Below are positions 55,949-64,000 of a DNA stretch of 64,000 bases, piece by piece. Origin of the DNA: Shewanella carassii (lineage in GTDB: Bacteria; Pseudomonadota; Gammaproteobacteria; Enterobacterales; Shewanellaceae); contig NZ_NGVS01000033.1 in NCBI RefSeq assembly GCF_002777975.1, positions 310,001 to 374,000 on the forward strand, given 5' to 3'. The notes beneath the pieces are model-generated. The model had not been told where the DNA came from, did not search any database, and worked only from the letters and a program-made list of their open reading frames with translations. How positions within the stretch are numbered: the stretch's first letter is position 1; every line of letters begins with the position of its first letter. The position numbers and the translations under genes were made by a program.

Positions 55949-58081
55949 TTAGTAACCGAATCTCCAGTTGGCGTGTGCTTCCAACAGTTGTGAATCCGTA
56001 TGACAAGTAGAGCAGGCTTCCTTGACTTGTGGGTATTCACTTGCAGGTACACCGTGGCCTGTACCTATCACACCACCGTTGGAAACTATGTGGTTGATAG
56101 TGGTTTCATTCAGGCCGTATGGCGGTTGATGACAGCTGGCGCAAGCGGCAGTCTGTGGCGATACCAGAGTCTGCTCTGTGCCATCTTGAGTCTTACCGAA
56201 GGCTACCGGCGCGGCATCGGCGGCAATTTTCTTCAGTGAGAAGCCGTCTTTACCGTGACAGGTTTGACAGTCTGTCTTCTTGAAGAAGCCGCTGCCTGAG
56301 CTGTCATACAGATAGTGCTTGGAATGCACTATATACGCCAGGTTGGATGAACCGTCACCCTTCTTGTCACGGGTACCATTGTGGCAGGAGGCACAGCCAT
56401 CGATGTCGTTGGAGAAACGGTGTGTAATAGCCGTGGTGTGACACTGCTGACATGCAGCCATTTCGGCATGTTGAACCCTTGGTGTCGCATCGACTTTGCT
56501 GCCATCGATATTGAAGTAAGTCGTATCGGATGGTACATAAGGGCCGGAGTTGGTAATTTTTCCATCAGCATCAAATTCGCAATCGGCCACGGTTCCTGTG
56601 CCGTCAAAACAGACATGCAACTGGCTGCTCAGAGCCACTTTCACTTCTGGCGTAGCCATGACTTCGGCGACTTTGAAAGCGCCATCGCTGAAGGTGACAT
56701 TAATGCTGCCGTCGGCGCCTGCACTGAAATAGCGATAGCCCACTTTTTGGTAATTAACCAGGAAGTCGTCTTTGACTACGCCGTTGAAGACGATGGCGCT
56801 GGTGTCACCACCATATTTATATGGGCTGGAGTCAATCTGCGCCAGCGTCACATTGGTGTCGCCATGCTTGACTGTCATATTGGCCGTGACTGCCTTGTTC
56901 GTCTCATCATAGGTCATGCTATTGAAAATGACGCGGGTCTTGGCGGCTTGGGCACTGTCGTTGTTGCTGTAGTGAGCGCGCTCGGCACCACGGGCTCCAT
57001 CAGGGTCATTGTGGCAGGAAACGCAGTTTTGTTTTTTCTCCTGGATCTGGTTGTTTTCTGCATCCCAGTGCCAGGAAGGTACGGCAAATGGGCTGTTGTG
57101 ACAATTCAGACAAGTTGCGGAATCTTTGTCGCCTTTCCAAGCATCGGCCAGGGCCAGGTTGTCATCTGGCTGGTGACAGGTCTGACAATTGCTGGCTGAT
57201 TGCGGATAGATACCGTTGTAGAAGGCATGGCTGTGAATTTCGTGTGCCATTCCCTTGATGGAACCATCGAATTTGTGACTGCTAATCACCTGGCCATTTT
57301 CGTCCTTGTCTTCCTTCATGTAACTGTTGTAATCGGTGTGACAGAAGGTACAGCTTTCCAGCGTGACGTGTTTGCCGCCGTGGAATGCCAGTTCACCATC
57401 ATGACCGGGTCTGTGACAGCTTTGGCAAGTTTCATCGGCGATAACCGGCTTGGGTTTGGCCTGAGTGGTATCAGAGGAGGGCTGCCAGTAGAAGAAGCTG
57501 TTGTTAACCAGATTGACGTTGGCCGCGTTGGCTGTCTTGATACCCAGATAAATACCATTGACCATATCGGCCTTATAGTCGTATTTACCCAGAGTATCTA
57601 TGGCTTTGTTCAGTTTTAGTGTGTAGGTGCCGTCCTGATTGTCAGTCAGGCAATCTTCACAGTTTTTTCCCTGGAAGTAGGAAGAACCTGTGTAGAGACC
57701 GTCGCCTTTGTCTTTGTTAAAGTAGCTTAGCCAGATCTCTCTGGCTTGGCCTTCTACATCAGTCAGGCCTTCAATCTCATCTTCGCTGCCGACGCGGCCG
57801 AAGGAGACTGCACCAATATCAGTGTTCTTCAGACCAAATACGGCGGCGCCGTTGGCATCAGACAAACTGAAGTTGATAGTCAGGAAACCATCGGTGTCGA
57901 CAGATGCTGAATTAATATTGGATTTTAGCGTATTGACTTTACTTATGGGGGTTCCAACCGGGCCTGGTTTTCCTGGCTCGCCATCCTTTCCATCGCTGCC
58001 ACAACCGGTCAGCATTAACGATAGTAAACCGGCTCCCAGCATTGCCGTGGTTGCGGCATTGAAATTAAACCGTTTCATCAT
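55949..58081 (-). CDS. Additional decaheme surface lipoprotein cytochrome (OmcA/MtrC family)
   Basis: The 710-residue protein has a lipobox LTGC followed by GSDGKDGEPGKPG, then ten CXXCH sites: CQSCH, CTFCH, CQTCH, CLNCH, CVSCH, CQQCH, CASCH, CQTCH, CASCH and CSTCH. It is not in the basic MR-1 mtrDEF-omcA-mtrCAB set; other Shewanella carry extra genes (such as undA) here. UndA has 11 haems and this one has ten. It has its own upstream gap and downstream terminator, so it is monocistronic. Electron acceptor range is unknown. Confidence 0.9.
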   Translation of the reverse strand: MMKRFNFNAATTAMLGAGLLSLMLTGCGSDGKDGEPGKPGPVGTPISKVNTLKSNINSASVDTDGFLTINFSLSDANGAAVFGLKNTDIGAVSFGRVGSEDEIEGLTDVEGQAREIWLSYFNKDKGDGLYTGSSYFQGKNCEDCLTDNQDGTYTLKLNKAIDTLGKYDYKADMVNGIYLGIKTANAANVNLVNNSFFYWQPSSDTTQAKPKPVIADETCQSCHRPGHDGELAFHGGKHVTLESCTFCHTDYNSYMKEDKDENGQVISSHKFDGSIKGMAHEIHSHAFYNGIYPQSASNCQTCHQPDDNLALADAWKGDKDSATCLNCHNSPFAVPSWHWDAENNQIQEKKQNCVSCHNDPDGARGAERAHYSNNDSAQAAKTRVIFNSMTYDETNKAVTANMTVKHGDTNVTLAQIDSSPYKYGGDTSAIVFNGVVKDDFLVNYQKVGYRYFSAGADGSINVTFSDGAFKVAEVMATPEVKVALSSQLHVCFDGTGTVADCEFDADGKITNSGPYVPSDTTYFNIDGSKVDATPRVQHAEMAACQQCHTTAITHRFSNDIDGCASCHNGTRDKKGDGSSNLAYIVHSKHYLYDSSGSGFFKKTDCQTCHGKDGFSLKKIAADAAPVAFGKTQDGTEQTLVSPQTAACASCHQPPYGLNETTINHIVSNGGVIGTGHGVPASEYPQVKEACSTCHTDSQLLEAHANWRFGY

Positions 58082-58660
58082 GATATTTCCCTGCAAGTGT
58101 TTTTAATTATCACTAACCAACGGTTAAATAAAAACAAATGTCATTAACCTTGGCTAATGTGTGGAATTATGTTTCCAAGGCAAGGCTAATCAAGAGTTAA
58201 GGAATAAGCAGCCGCTTTCACTCGGATATGTGACTGAGATCGGACTATTTCTTAAGTGGTAGTTAACTTGGTTTTTACTATGTAAATTTGGTTGAATTTT
58301 GGTTATGTTGCAAATTGTTACAGCTTAATGGCTTGGGAAAAGTGAACTATTTCAGTCTCGTGTAACTGAAATTACCAGCCTTCATCGGACGGGGGTATGC
58401 CATTATATTGGAAACATCTTTTTTAGGATAGGCTGGATAATGAGTCGAAATGCATGGTGTAGCGCGTTTTGTACGTCACTGAGCTAAAGTCGAACCATTG
58501 GATAACACCTAAGTAGAAAGTTTACGCACATAAAGAAACTCTTCCCGGAAGAATAGTGGCAACTTGTTGGTAACCTCCGGTTTTCATTGTTGGTCTTTTA
58601 AGCCTGTGATAATCGCCAAACTTCTATACATAAAGGTGTATGCCTTGGCTCTTTTGGCAT
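58082..58660. promoter_or_regulatory. Promoter region of the extra decaheme gene
   Basis: About 580 bp without a gene separate the omcA terminator from this monocistronic gene. A CRP-like TGTGA-CTGAGA-TCGGA at 58229-58244 matches 8 of 10 conserved bases. The region is AT-rich and contains no plausible short coding frame. Such a long leader suggests complex control. Confidence 0.45.
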
Positions 58661-58698
58661 AAAAAACCATTCCCGCCTTAAAGCGGGAATGTTTTTTT
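58661..58698. terminator. Strong bidirectional terminator after omcA
   Basis: CATTCCCGC at 58668-58676 and GCGGGAATG at 58683-58691 form a perfect 9-bp stem. Six A residues lie on one side and seven T residues on the other, so it ends leftward transcription from omcA. Confidence 0.88.
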
Positions 58699-58794
58699 TA
58701 TGAAGTGTTTGATGCATGGACTCTGGTGGTTAACTCTTATTCTTCCTGAGTCCAAGGTATCAAACAATAGTTAGCTCTTAGCCACCGCAGATTG

Positions 58795-60981
58795 TTAGTT
58801 TCCGTGTACTTGCATCAGCTGAGCCGGGGTATGACAGGTGGCACAGGCCTCTTTGGCACGATTACGGACATCGGCCTCATCCATGCCATCCAGAATACCG
58901 CCGTTGGCTTGAATATGCGATTTGGCGGCATCACTCAGGTATTTTTGGTGACAACTTAAACAGGAGCCGGCATCTGAGGATACCCAGATATCCGCGCCGC
59001 CATTGCTGATGTCACCATAACGCCAGACGCGATCCGCTGACCGACCCAGAGTGATACCTGTGACGCTGCCGGAGGACTCGGCATGACAGGTGGCACAATC
59101 GGTTTTCAACACAGTGCCGGACTTAAGCCCTGCATACTTGAGGAAGTGGCCTTCACGCTCGTGTGCCTTCCAGGCAAAGCTTGAGGGGATCTTGCCACCG
59201 GGATAATCGGCGTCATTACGCAGTGTCTTATCCGGTGTATGGCAGGTTTGGCAGTTGACACCATTGTCATAGTGATGGATCTCCTTGCCATGACAACTTT
59301 GGCACTTGGTCGGATCTATAATGGCGCGGCGGGCCACGGCATCCATACCGCTGTCGACACCATTGTTACCCCAGACAAAGCGATAGGGTTCCTGCTGGAT
59401 AGCCACAGAGCGAACTCCATCGGTTGCGCAGTCTGTCAATTGAATATCGGCAACACCATAACCGCCGTTATTGAAGCAAGCTTCCAGTGCCGACCAGATT
59501 TCAAAGCTCTTGCCATCCGGACTTGTCGGCATATCAAACGCCGGAGTCAGAGTATAGCTCTTGCTGGTGGCATCAAAGCTGCCTTCACTGAGACGAATAC
59601 GGCGCTGGCTGTAGGAGGCTTCGTTATAGGCAGGGTAGTCCTTGTCTATATCCCAGCCGACTATCATACGGCTGCTCTGATCGATAAAACTCTGCTCCAT
59701 GGCGTTACCGTCTTTATCCAACACCTGCACTTTAAAGGTCATCTTGCCGGCGTTGCTGCTGACCTCCAACACCTTGACGCTCAGCTCTGCCGCCAGAGTG
59801 TAAGCTTGCATCACATCACCGTGGCGTTTGGCTGCGCTGCCGGTACCGTGATAGGTATTGTCAGTGTTGTGGCAAGCCATACAATCAGTGCTGGAGTGGT
59901 GGGATGAAGGTTTTTCTGTGTGACAGGCGACACAGGCAGTATTGCTCTTCTCGGCCTTGAATAGGTCGGCATTGTCCGGAGCGCCACTGCCTTCCTGGTG
60001 ACAGACGCTACAGTCTGAAGCCGGCTTACGGGGGAAGCCGACCACACCATAGTCGTGGACGCTGCCGCCATAACCGACAATCTTGTATGGCGCCGGCACT
60101 TCGTTGCCGTCGGCATCATAGGTGTGACGTTCTGCGCCGCGGTGAATGGCGTGGATCAGATAGGTGAACTCCACGCTGTTACCGGACTCAGGATCTCCTG
60201 AGGTCGCAGTATGGCAGGAGGCGCAGTTTTCCAGCGCTATCCGCCGTCCGCCGTGCAGCTCCAGGCTGTCCGGTTGGTGACAGGTGTAACAGGCATCTAT
60301 GGTGACTACATTGCGGGTCTGAATGCCTTCTGTCTTGCCGCTGGACGGTTGCCAATCATAATGGGCATTGGCGGTAATTTGAGGCAGTTTCAGTTCCAGC
60401 GTGGCCCTTTGAGTGGCATCGGCATCATAAGCTATGGCCAGCGGCTCTGTGACTTCGGCAATATTGACCTGATAACTATAGCTATAACTGCCGTCACCAT
60501 TGTCGACCAGGCAGGTCTCGCAGGCGCTGGCGGCTTCGACTCCAGCCTGATACTGAGGCGATGGAATGAGGTTGTCCACCCCATCGGGAACCGATGATGG
60601 TTGTTTGAGGCTATTGATATAGGCTTGCCATTGGAATCCCCAGTCGGCTTCTCTGGCTTCCTCACCTTCACCTATGGTTTCGGTCACATGAGTCAGCTGA
60701 GCGATACCAAATCTGAGGTCATAATCTTTGTTCAGACCCAGCACTGCCACACCATTGGCGTTGGTCAACATAAAGTCGACCGTGACCTTGCCTGCTTCCA
60801 CTTTGGCGTCGGTAAACTTGACCTTGAGTGTGGGAGTGGCATCGATATTCACTCCGATCACGCCGTCCTTACCGTCTTCGCCATCTTTGCCGTCACTGCC
60901 ACATGCCATGAGCGTCAGCGACATCAGAGTGGCCAATGCCAGGCGGGTATGCCCTTTAACCAGTCTTGAGCTTTTCATCAT
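58795..60981 (-). CDS. omcA: Surface decaheme lipoprotein cytochrome OmcA
   Basis: The 728-residue protein has a lipobox LMAC with GSDGKDGEDGKDG, followed by GVNIDATPTLKVKFTDAKVE and GVAVLGLNKDYDLRFGIAQL. These segments closely match my memory of S. oneidensis OmcA (735 residues). Ten CXXCH sites: CYTCH, CASCH, CSVCH, CVACH, CMACH, CQSCH, CQTCH, CATCH, CLSCH and CATCH. The ATG at 60981 follows CAGGGAAATA. OmcA partners MtrC at the surface in mineral and flavin-mediated reduction. Confidence 0.92.
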   Translation of the reverse strand: MMKSSRLVKGHTRLALATLMSLTLMACGSDGKDGEDGKDGVIGVNIDATPTLKVKFTDAKVEAGKVTVDFMLTNANGVAVLGLNKDYDLRFGIAQLTHVTETIGEGEEAREADWGFQWQAYINSLKQPSSVPDGVDNLIPSPQYQAGVEAASACETCLVDNGDGSYSYSYQVNIAEVTEPLAIAYDADATQRATLELKLPQITANAHYDWQPSSGKTEGIQTRNVVTIDACYTCHQPDSLELHGGRRIALENCASCHTATSGDPESGNSVEFTYLIHAIHRGAERHTYDADGNEVPAPYKIVGYGGSVHDYGVVGFPRKPASDCSVCHQEGSGAPDNADLFKAEKSNTACVACHTEKPSSHHSSTDCMACHNTDNTYHGTGSAAKRHGDVMQAYTLAAELSVKVLEVSSNAGKMTFKVQVLDKDGNAMEQSFIDQSSRMIVGWDIDKDYPAYNEASYSQRRIRLSEGSFDATSKSYTLTPAFDMPTSPDGKSFEIWSALEACFNNGGYGVADIQLTDCATDGVRSVAIQQEPYRFVWGNNGVDSGMDAVARRAIIDPTKCQSCHGKEIHHYDNGVNCQTCHTPDKTLRNDADYPGGKIPSSFAWKAHEREGHFLKYAGLKSGTVLKTDCATCHAESSGSVTGITLGRSADRVWRYGDISNGGADIWVSSDAGSCLSCHQKYLSDAAKSHIQANGGILDGMDEADVRNRAKEACATCHTPAQLMQVHGN

Positions 60982-61048
60982 TATTTCCCTGCATTGCTTT
61001 GATTGCACGACTGAGCCAGTGTTTAAAGACCGGCTCTTTCCTGTTATT

Positions 61049-61067
61049 GCCGCCCTCAAAGGGCGGC
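61049..61067. other. Hairpin between mtrF and omcA
   Basis: GCCGCCC and GGGCGGC flank TCAAA just after the mtrF-like stop. There is no T-run on the minus strand. It may protect or process the transcript. Confidence 0.55.
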
Positions 61068-61076
61068 TTATTGTTG

Positions 61077-63008
61077 TTACTGCGCGATAGGATGCACCTT
61101 GGTGACATCGGCCAGGCCACCCTGCCCATGACAGGTGGCGCAGCTTTCCGTTCCTGCCTTGGCATCGGCTTCAGTGCCTTGGAACACGGCCCCTTGTTGT
61201 GTCATATGGTTGCGGGCACTGTCGCTCTGGTGGCAGTTACTGCAGATTGCCGCCGTGGGGCTGGTGAAGCTGCCGTCATTCAGGCTCAAGGGTTGCACTG
61301 CCGATTTGAGCGGCAGCGCCATACTCAACACGCCATTTTCATCTTTGCTGTGGCAGTGAGCACAGTTGCCTATGTTCCCCGGGAACTGCAGCGTCTCGAA
61401 TCCTTCGTAGCGTGCCGAGTGCAACGCATGGATCAGCTGTTTGAAGTCGGCGCTGCTCGCTGATGGATTGGCAGCAGTGGCATCGGCTTGCATATTGGGG
61501 TTGTGGCACAGCTGACACTGACCGGCCAAGTCGTTGCGAGCACCGTGGAAGTTCAATTGCTGATCGCCATGACAGCTGCCACAGGTTTCATTGCTGACCA
61601 CCTGGCGCCTCCCGGCCGTGGTGAGCCCGGCCATGTTGAATGACTGGTGGCTCGACTTGATAACCAGCACACTGGCGGCGCTGTCACTGCAGTCGACCAG
61701 CATGCCTTGGCTGGCACAGACGCGACCCTGAATCGCCAGGGTACCTGCATCGGCTTCACTGCCGGCGGGAATGGTCAGTCCATCCAACTGATACTGATAG
61801 ACACCATTACTGCCGGACAGCGGCGCCACTTCATGTACCCTAATTGAGCGGGCAGAGCGGGTGGCGTAATCAAAGCTGGTGCCCCAGTTGGCGTAGACCC
61901 TGAGATCGCTGACAAACACCTGTTTTTCGGCGCTGTCGTTATAGGCTGCACCTGTCTGCGGGTTACTCAGCTTGAGCGAGAAGCTCAAACTGCTGCCGCT
62001 GACACTGGCGTTGGTGACCTCGGCCTTGAATTGCCCAAGGGCCGCCAGGTTCTCCTGATTGGCGTGGACTTCTCGGGTCCAATCCGGATTGTGGCAGGCG
62101 ACACAATTGCTGTTATCCGCTTGCGCCGGGTGACCTTCGCCTTTGACGAAGTCGATATCGTTATGACAGCTGCCACAGGACTCCATGGTTGGCACCCGGA
62201 ACCAGTTGTGTTGTTCGCTGAGGGTTTCGTCCTCTTTATGACAGGTCTGACAGTCAGACAAGGGTTTGGGGAATCCGGCCAGGTGCTTGGCATGGATCAT
62301 TTGCGGGAAGATGTTTTCCGGATTGCTAACCCGAGTGGCATTGTGGCAGGTGACACAGGTTTCCACCTGGTTATAGTTACCGCCGTGAAATGCCAGGTCA
62401 TTGTGACAGCTGTTACAGGTGTCGATGGAGACAATGTTGCGGCTGTAGGCCGGAGCACCCGCAGGTGGCTGCCAGTCGTAATGGTCATTGGTTACCGGCA
62501 ATGCGGTGCCATCTGCCAGCGTATCACCACCGAGTTTGATCACTACTCTGTGAGTGGCACCGGTGATTTCAGCTATCTCATTCATACCGTCGAAAGGGGC
62601 ACTGAAACTGTAGGAGTAGTTGCCATTTTTATGGTCAACATAGGTGCCCGGACAGCTGCTGGAGCAGGTCTCTGAAGTGAAATACTGCCACTCACTGCTG
62701 TTGCCGGCCCCACTGCTGCCTTCCGGCAACAGCTGTGCGGCAATGAAGCGCCCTGAGGGGATACCGACTACCGGCTCGTCATCCTGATTGGTGACCCGGT
62801 AATCTACCCGGGTAATGCCCTCTTCGAGGGCCGTTTCCTTGACCTCAATATTGAGCTTACTGATATTCATCGCCGGCTCGCCGCCCGGTTCGCCGGGGGT
62901 TCCCGGGTTGCCATCATCACCACCGCAACCTGAGAGAGCCAACATGGCGGTCAGCAGGGGCGCGCCTAGGTAAAACAGGGGAGTTTTTGGGGTGTATTCC
63001 TTTGACAT
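61077..63008 (-). CDS. mtrF: Surface decaheme lipoprotein cytochrome MtrF
   Basis: The 643-residue protein has a lipobox LSGC and ten CXXCH sites: CNSCH, CVTCH, CQTCH, CGSCH, CVACH, CGSCH, CQLCH, CAHCH, CSNCH and CATCH. The length matches MtrF (about 639 residues). It follows an MtrE-type barrel by about 20 bp, the mtrD-mtrE-mtrF order of Shewanella, so it is probably MtrC's homologue MtrF. The 95-bp gap to omcA leaves room for a promoter. Confidence 0.87.
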   Translation of the reverse strand: MSKEYTPKTPLFYLGAPLLTAMLALSGCGGDDGNPGTPGEPGGEPAMNISKLNIEVKETALEEGITRVDYRVTNQDDEPVVGIPSGRFIAAQLLPEGSSGAGNSSEWQYFTSETCSSSCPGTYVDHKNGNYSYSFSAPFDGMNEIAEITGATHRVVIKLGGDTLADGTALPVTNDHYDWQPPAGAPAYSRNIVSIDTCNSCHNDLAFHGGNYNQVETCVTCHNATRVSNPENIFPQMIHAKHLAGFPKPLSDCQTCHKEDETLSEQHNWFRVPTMESCGSCHNDIDFVKGEGHPAQADNSNCVACHNPDWTREVHANQENLAALGQFKAEVTNASVSGSSLSFSLKLSNPQTGAAYNDSAEKQVFVSDLRVYANWGTSFDYATRSARSIRVHEVAPLSGSNGVYQYQLDGLTIPAGSEADAGTLAIQGRVCASQGMLVDCSDSAASVLVIKSSHQSFNMAGLTTAGRRQVVSNETCGSCHGDQQLNFHGARNDLAGQCQLCHNPNMQADATAANPSASSADFKQLIHALHSARYEGFETLQFPGNIGNCAHCHSKDENGVLSMALPLKSAVQPLSLNDGSFTSPTAAICSNCHQSDSARNHMTQQGAVFQGTEADAKAGTESCATCHGQGGLADVTKVHPIAQ

Positions 63009-63027
63009 CGCTCTTCGCCTCTTGCTC

Positions 63028-64000
63028 TTATAGGGAGTAACTCAGTGTCAGCCCCAGATAGTGGGCGTTATAGTCCTGGCCAAGATCTCCAAAGCTGAGT
63101 ACGTTGGGGATGCTATCCGGGGTTAATCCCTGATTGAGCCAGTCACTGTCCTGATAGTGTTCAAACAACCAATCCAGCCTCAATGCCATCTTGTCGCTGA
63201 AGTGATACTTGGCAAAGGCGTTGAAGGTATGACGACGTGAATAGTAATCGCCGTAATCCAGAGTGAGCCCCTGGCTGACGTCCGTCTCACTTTCGCCTTT
63301 TGAATATTGCCAGTCGAAGCCCAGATCCAGTTGTTTATCCAGCAACTCGTTATAGTAGATGCCGAACCCGGCGACTGTGCTGCTGTCGCTGGCACGGCTG
63401 TACCAACCGCTGGGGCCGAAAGAGGCTGAGCCGGTTTGATCTGTATCCTGCCAGTCCTGATTGAGCCAAGCATTGAGGCCAAACTGGGCTGAGAATTGAT
63501 AGTTGCCACTGAGGCTGTAGCCCCAACTGTTGACTTCATCCAGGCCGATAAACGTTTCATCATAGTCTTGCTGCTTGTGATTCAGCGCCAGGCTGAACGA
63601 CAGGGCCTCGCTGAAGCGGTAATCGTTTTGCAGTCGCAACAGGGTTTGCTTGCGATCCGCCAGCCAATACTGACGCATCCAGGGATTATTGGGGCTTTGG
63701 CTCAGCTCGGATGCTTGATAACTGCCGCCACTGCGCTCACTGAGTTCACCTTTTAACCACAACTGCCAATCGCGGCTGGCACGCAGGTTCAGCTTGGCAA
63801 ACACGCTGGATTGGAACAGGGATTCGCGCGCCAGATCGCTATAGCTGTGGTGTTCATACTCGTAACCTGCGTCAAGAGACAGGGCGCGGGTAAAACGGTA
63901 GTTGAAGGCGATATCGGCGCTTTGGCGGGTGTGGTCATAGGCCGCGGGTGTGGCACTGCCCTGGTGCCAGCTGTCACTGCTCACCAGTGGCCACTCTTTA
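63028..64000 (-). CDS. mtrE: Outer-membrane beta-barrel MtrE (5' end cut by window)
   Basis: The frame is open to the window edge with no real start inside it, so only the last ~324 residues are seen. The strands (SLDAGYEYEHHSYSDLARES, LRASRDWQLWLKGELSERSG, LGLTLSYSL at the end) resemble the MtrB-type barrel and align with the last part of the mtrB gene in this window. By its position before mtrF it should be MtrE. The signal peptide and CXXC lie outside the window, as would mtrD. Confidence 0.88.
   Translation of the reverse strand, partial: KEWPLVSSDSWHQGSATPAAYDHTRQSADIAFNYRFTRALSLDAGYEYEHHSYSDLARESLFQSSVFAKLNLRASRDWQLWLKGELSERSGGSYQASELSQSPNNPWMRQYWLADRKQTLLRLQNDYRFSEALSFSLALNHKQQDYDETFIGLDEVNSWGYSLSGNYQFSAQFGLNAWLNQDWQDTDQTGSASFGPSGWYSRASDSSTVAGFGIYYNELLDKQLDLGFDWQYSKGESETDVSQGLTLDYGDYYSRRHTFNAFAKYHFSDKMALRLDWLFEHYQDSDWLNQGLTPDSIPNVLSFGDLGQDYNAHYLGLTLSYSL

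Overview
The window looks like a chromosomal segment of a marine or estuarine Shewanella. The evidence is an outer-membrane multiheme cytochrome locus of the mtr/omc type, an oleABCD long-chain olefin cluster, a long-form PstC/PstA transporter, a PanP-type decarboxylase, and Shewanella-typical housekeeping genes with moderate G+C. No rRNA, tRNA, CRISPR array or complete insertion sequence was seen.

Layout. 0.25-6.9 kb: an ArsA/Get3-like ATPase, a small protein ending in Cys-Cys and a CstA-family carrier form one leftward operon. They are followed by a nucleoside hydrolase, DUF1415 and DUF2797 proteins and a GcvR-like ACT protein. 6.9-12.7 kb: a PhoB-box-preceded pstC-pstA-pstB-phoU operon with no pstS. 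12.7-20.7 kb: small metabolic genes, a BCCT transporter, a YajD-like HNH protein, a POT peptide transporter and a methyltransferase. 20.9-26.1 kb: oleA-oleB-oleC-oleD. 26.1-32.6 kb: a region of decay and small mobile DNA. It holds a deletion-fused remnant of an ABC ATPase and an M1-peptidase permease, a sugar-phosphate mutase, an IS5-type MITE with a TTAG target duplication, a frameshifted VOC gene beside a YafY/WYL regulator, and azlCD with the tail of a lost AraC regulator.

32.6-42.1 kb: an orphan type VI secretion island. It carries hcp, vgrG, a DUF4123 adaptor, PAAR, a small unknown protein, a Tle-type lipase and two mosaic Tli4-like immunity proteins. In front of it lies a decayed second copy of the hcp 5' region and of the gene before it. 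The island abuts a truncated araC gene, which marks one boundary. 42.1-50.3 kb: panP, a glycerate module (cdaR, gntP, glycerate kinase), a uracil-DNA glycosylase-like protein, a membrane protein and an M35 metalloprotease.

50.5-64.0 kb: the extracellular electron transfer locus, read leftward: mtrE-like barrel (cut by the window end), mtrF-like, omcA-like, an extra decaheme lipoprotein, mtrC-like, mtrA-like, mtrB-like. Each of the five cytochromes has ten CXXCH haem sites, so 50 haems are encoded in about 12.5 kb. The MtrA-type cytochrome inside the MtrB-type barrel would carry electrons across the outer membrane to the lipoprotein cytochromes on the surface. Terminators and gaps split the locus into at least three transcription units.
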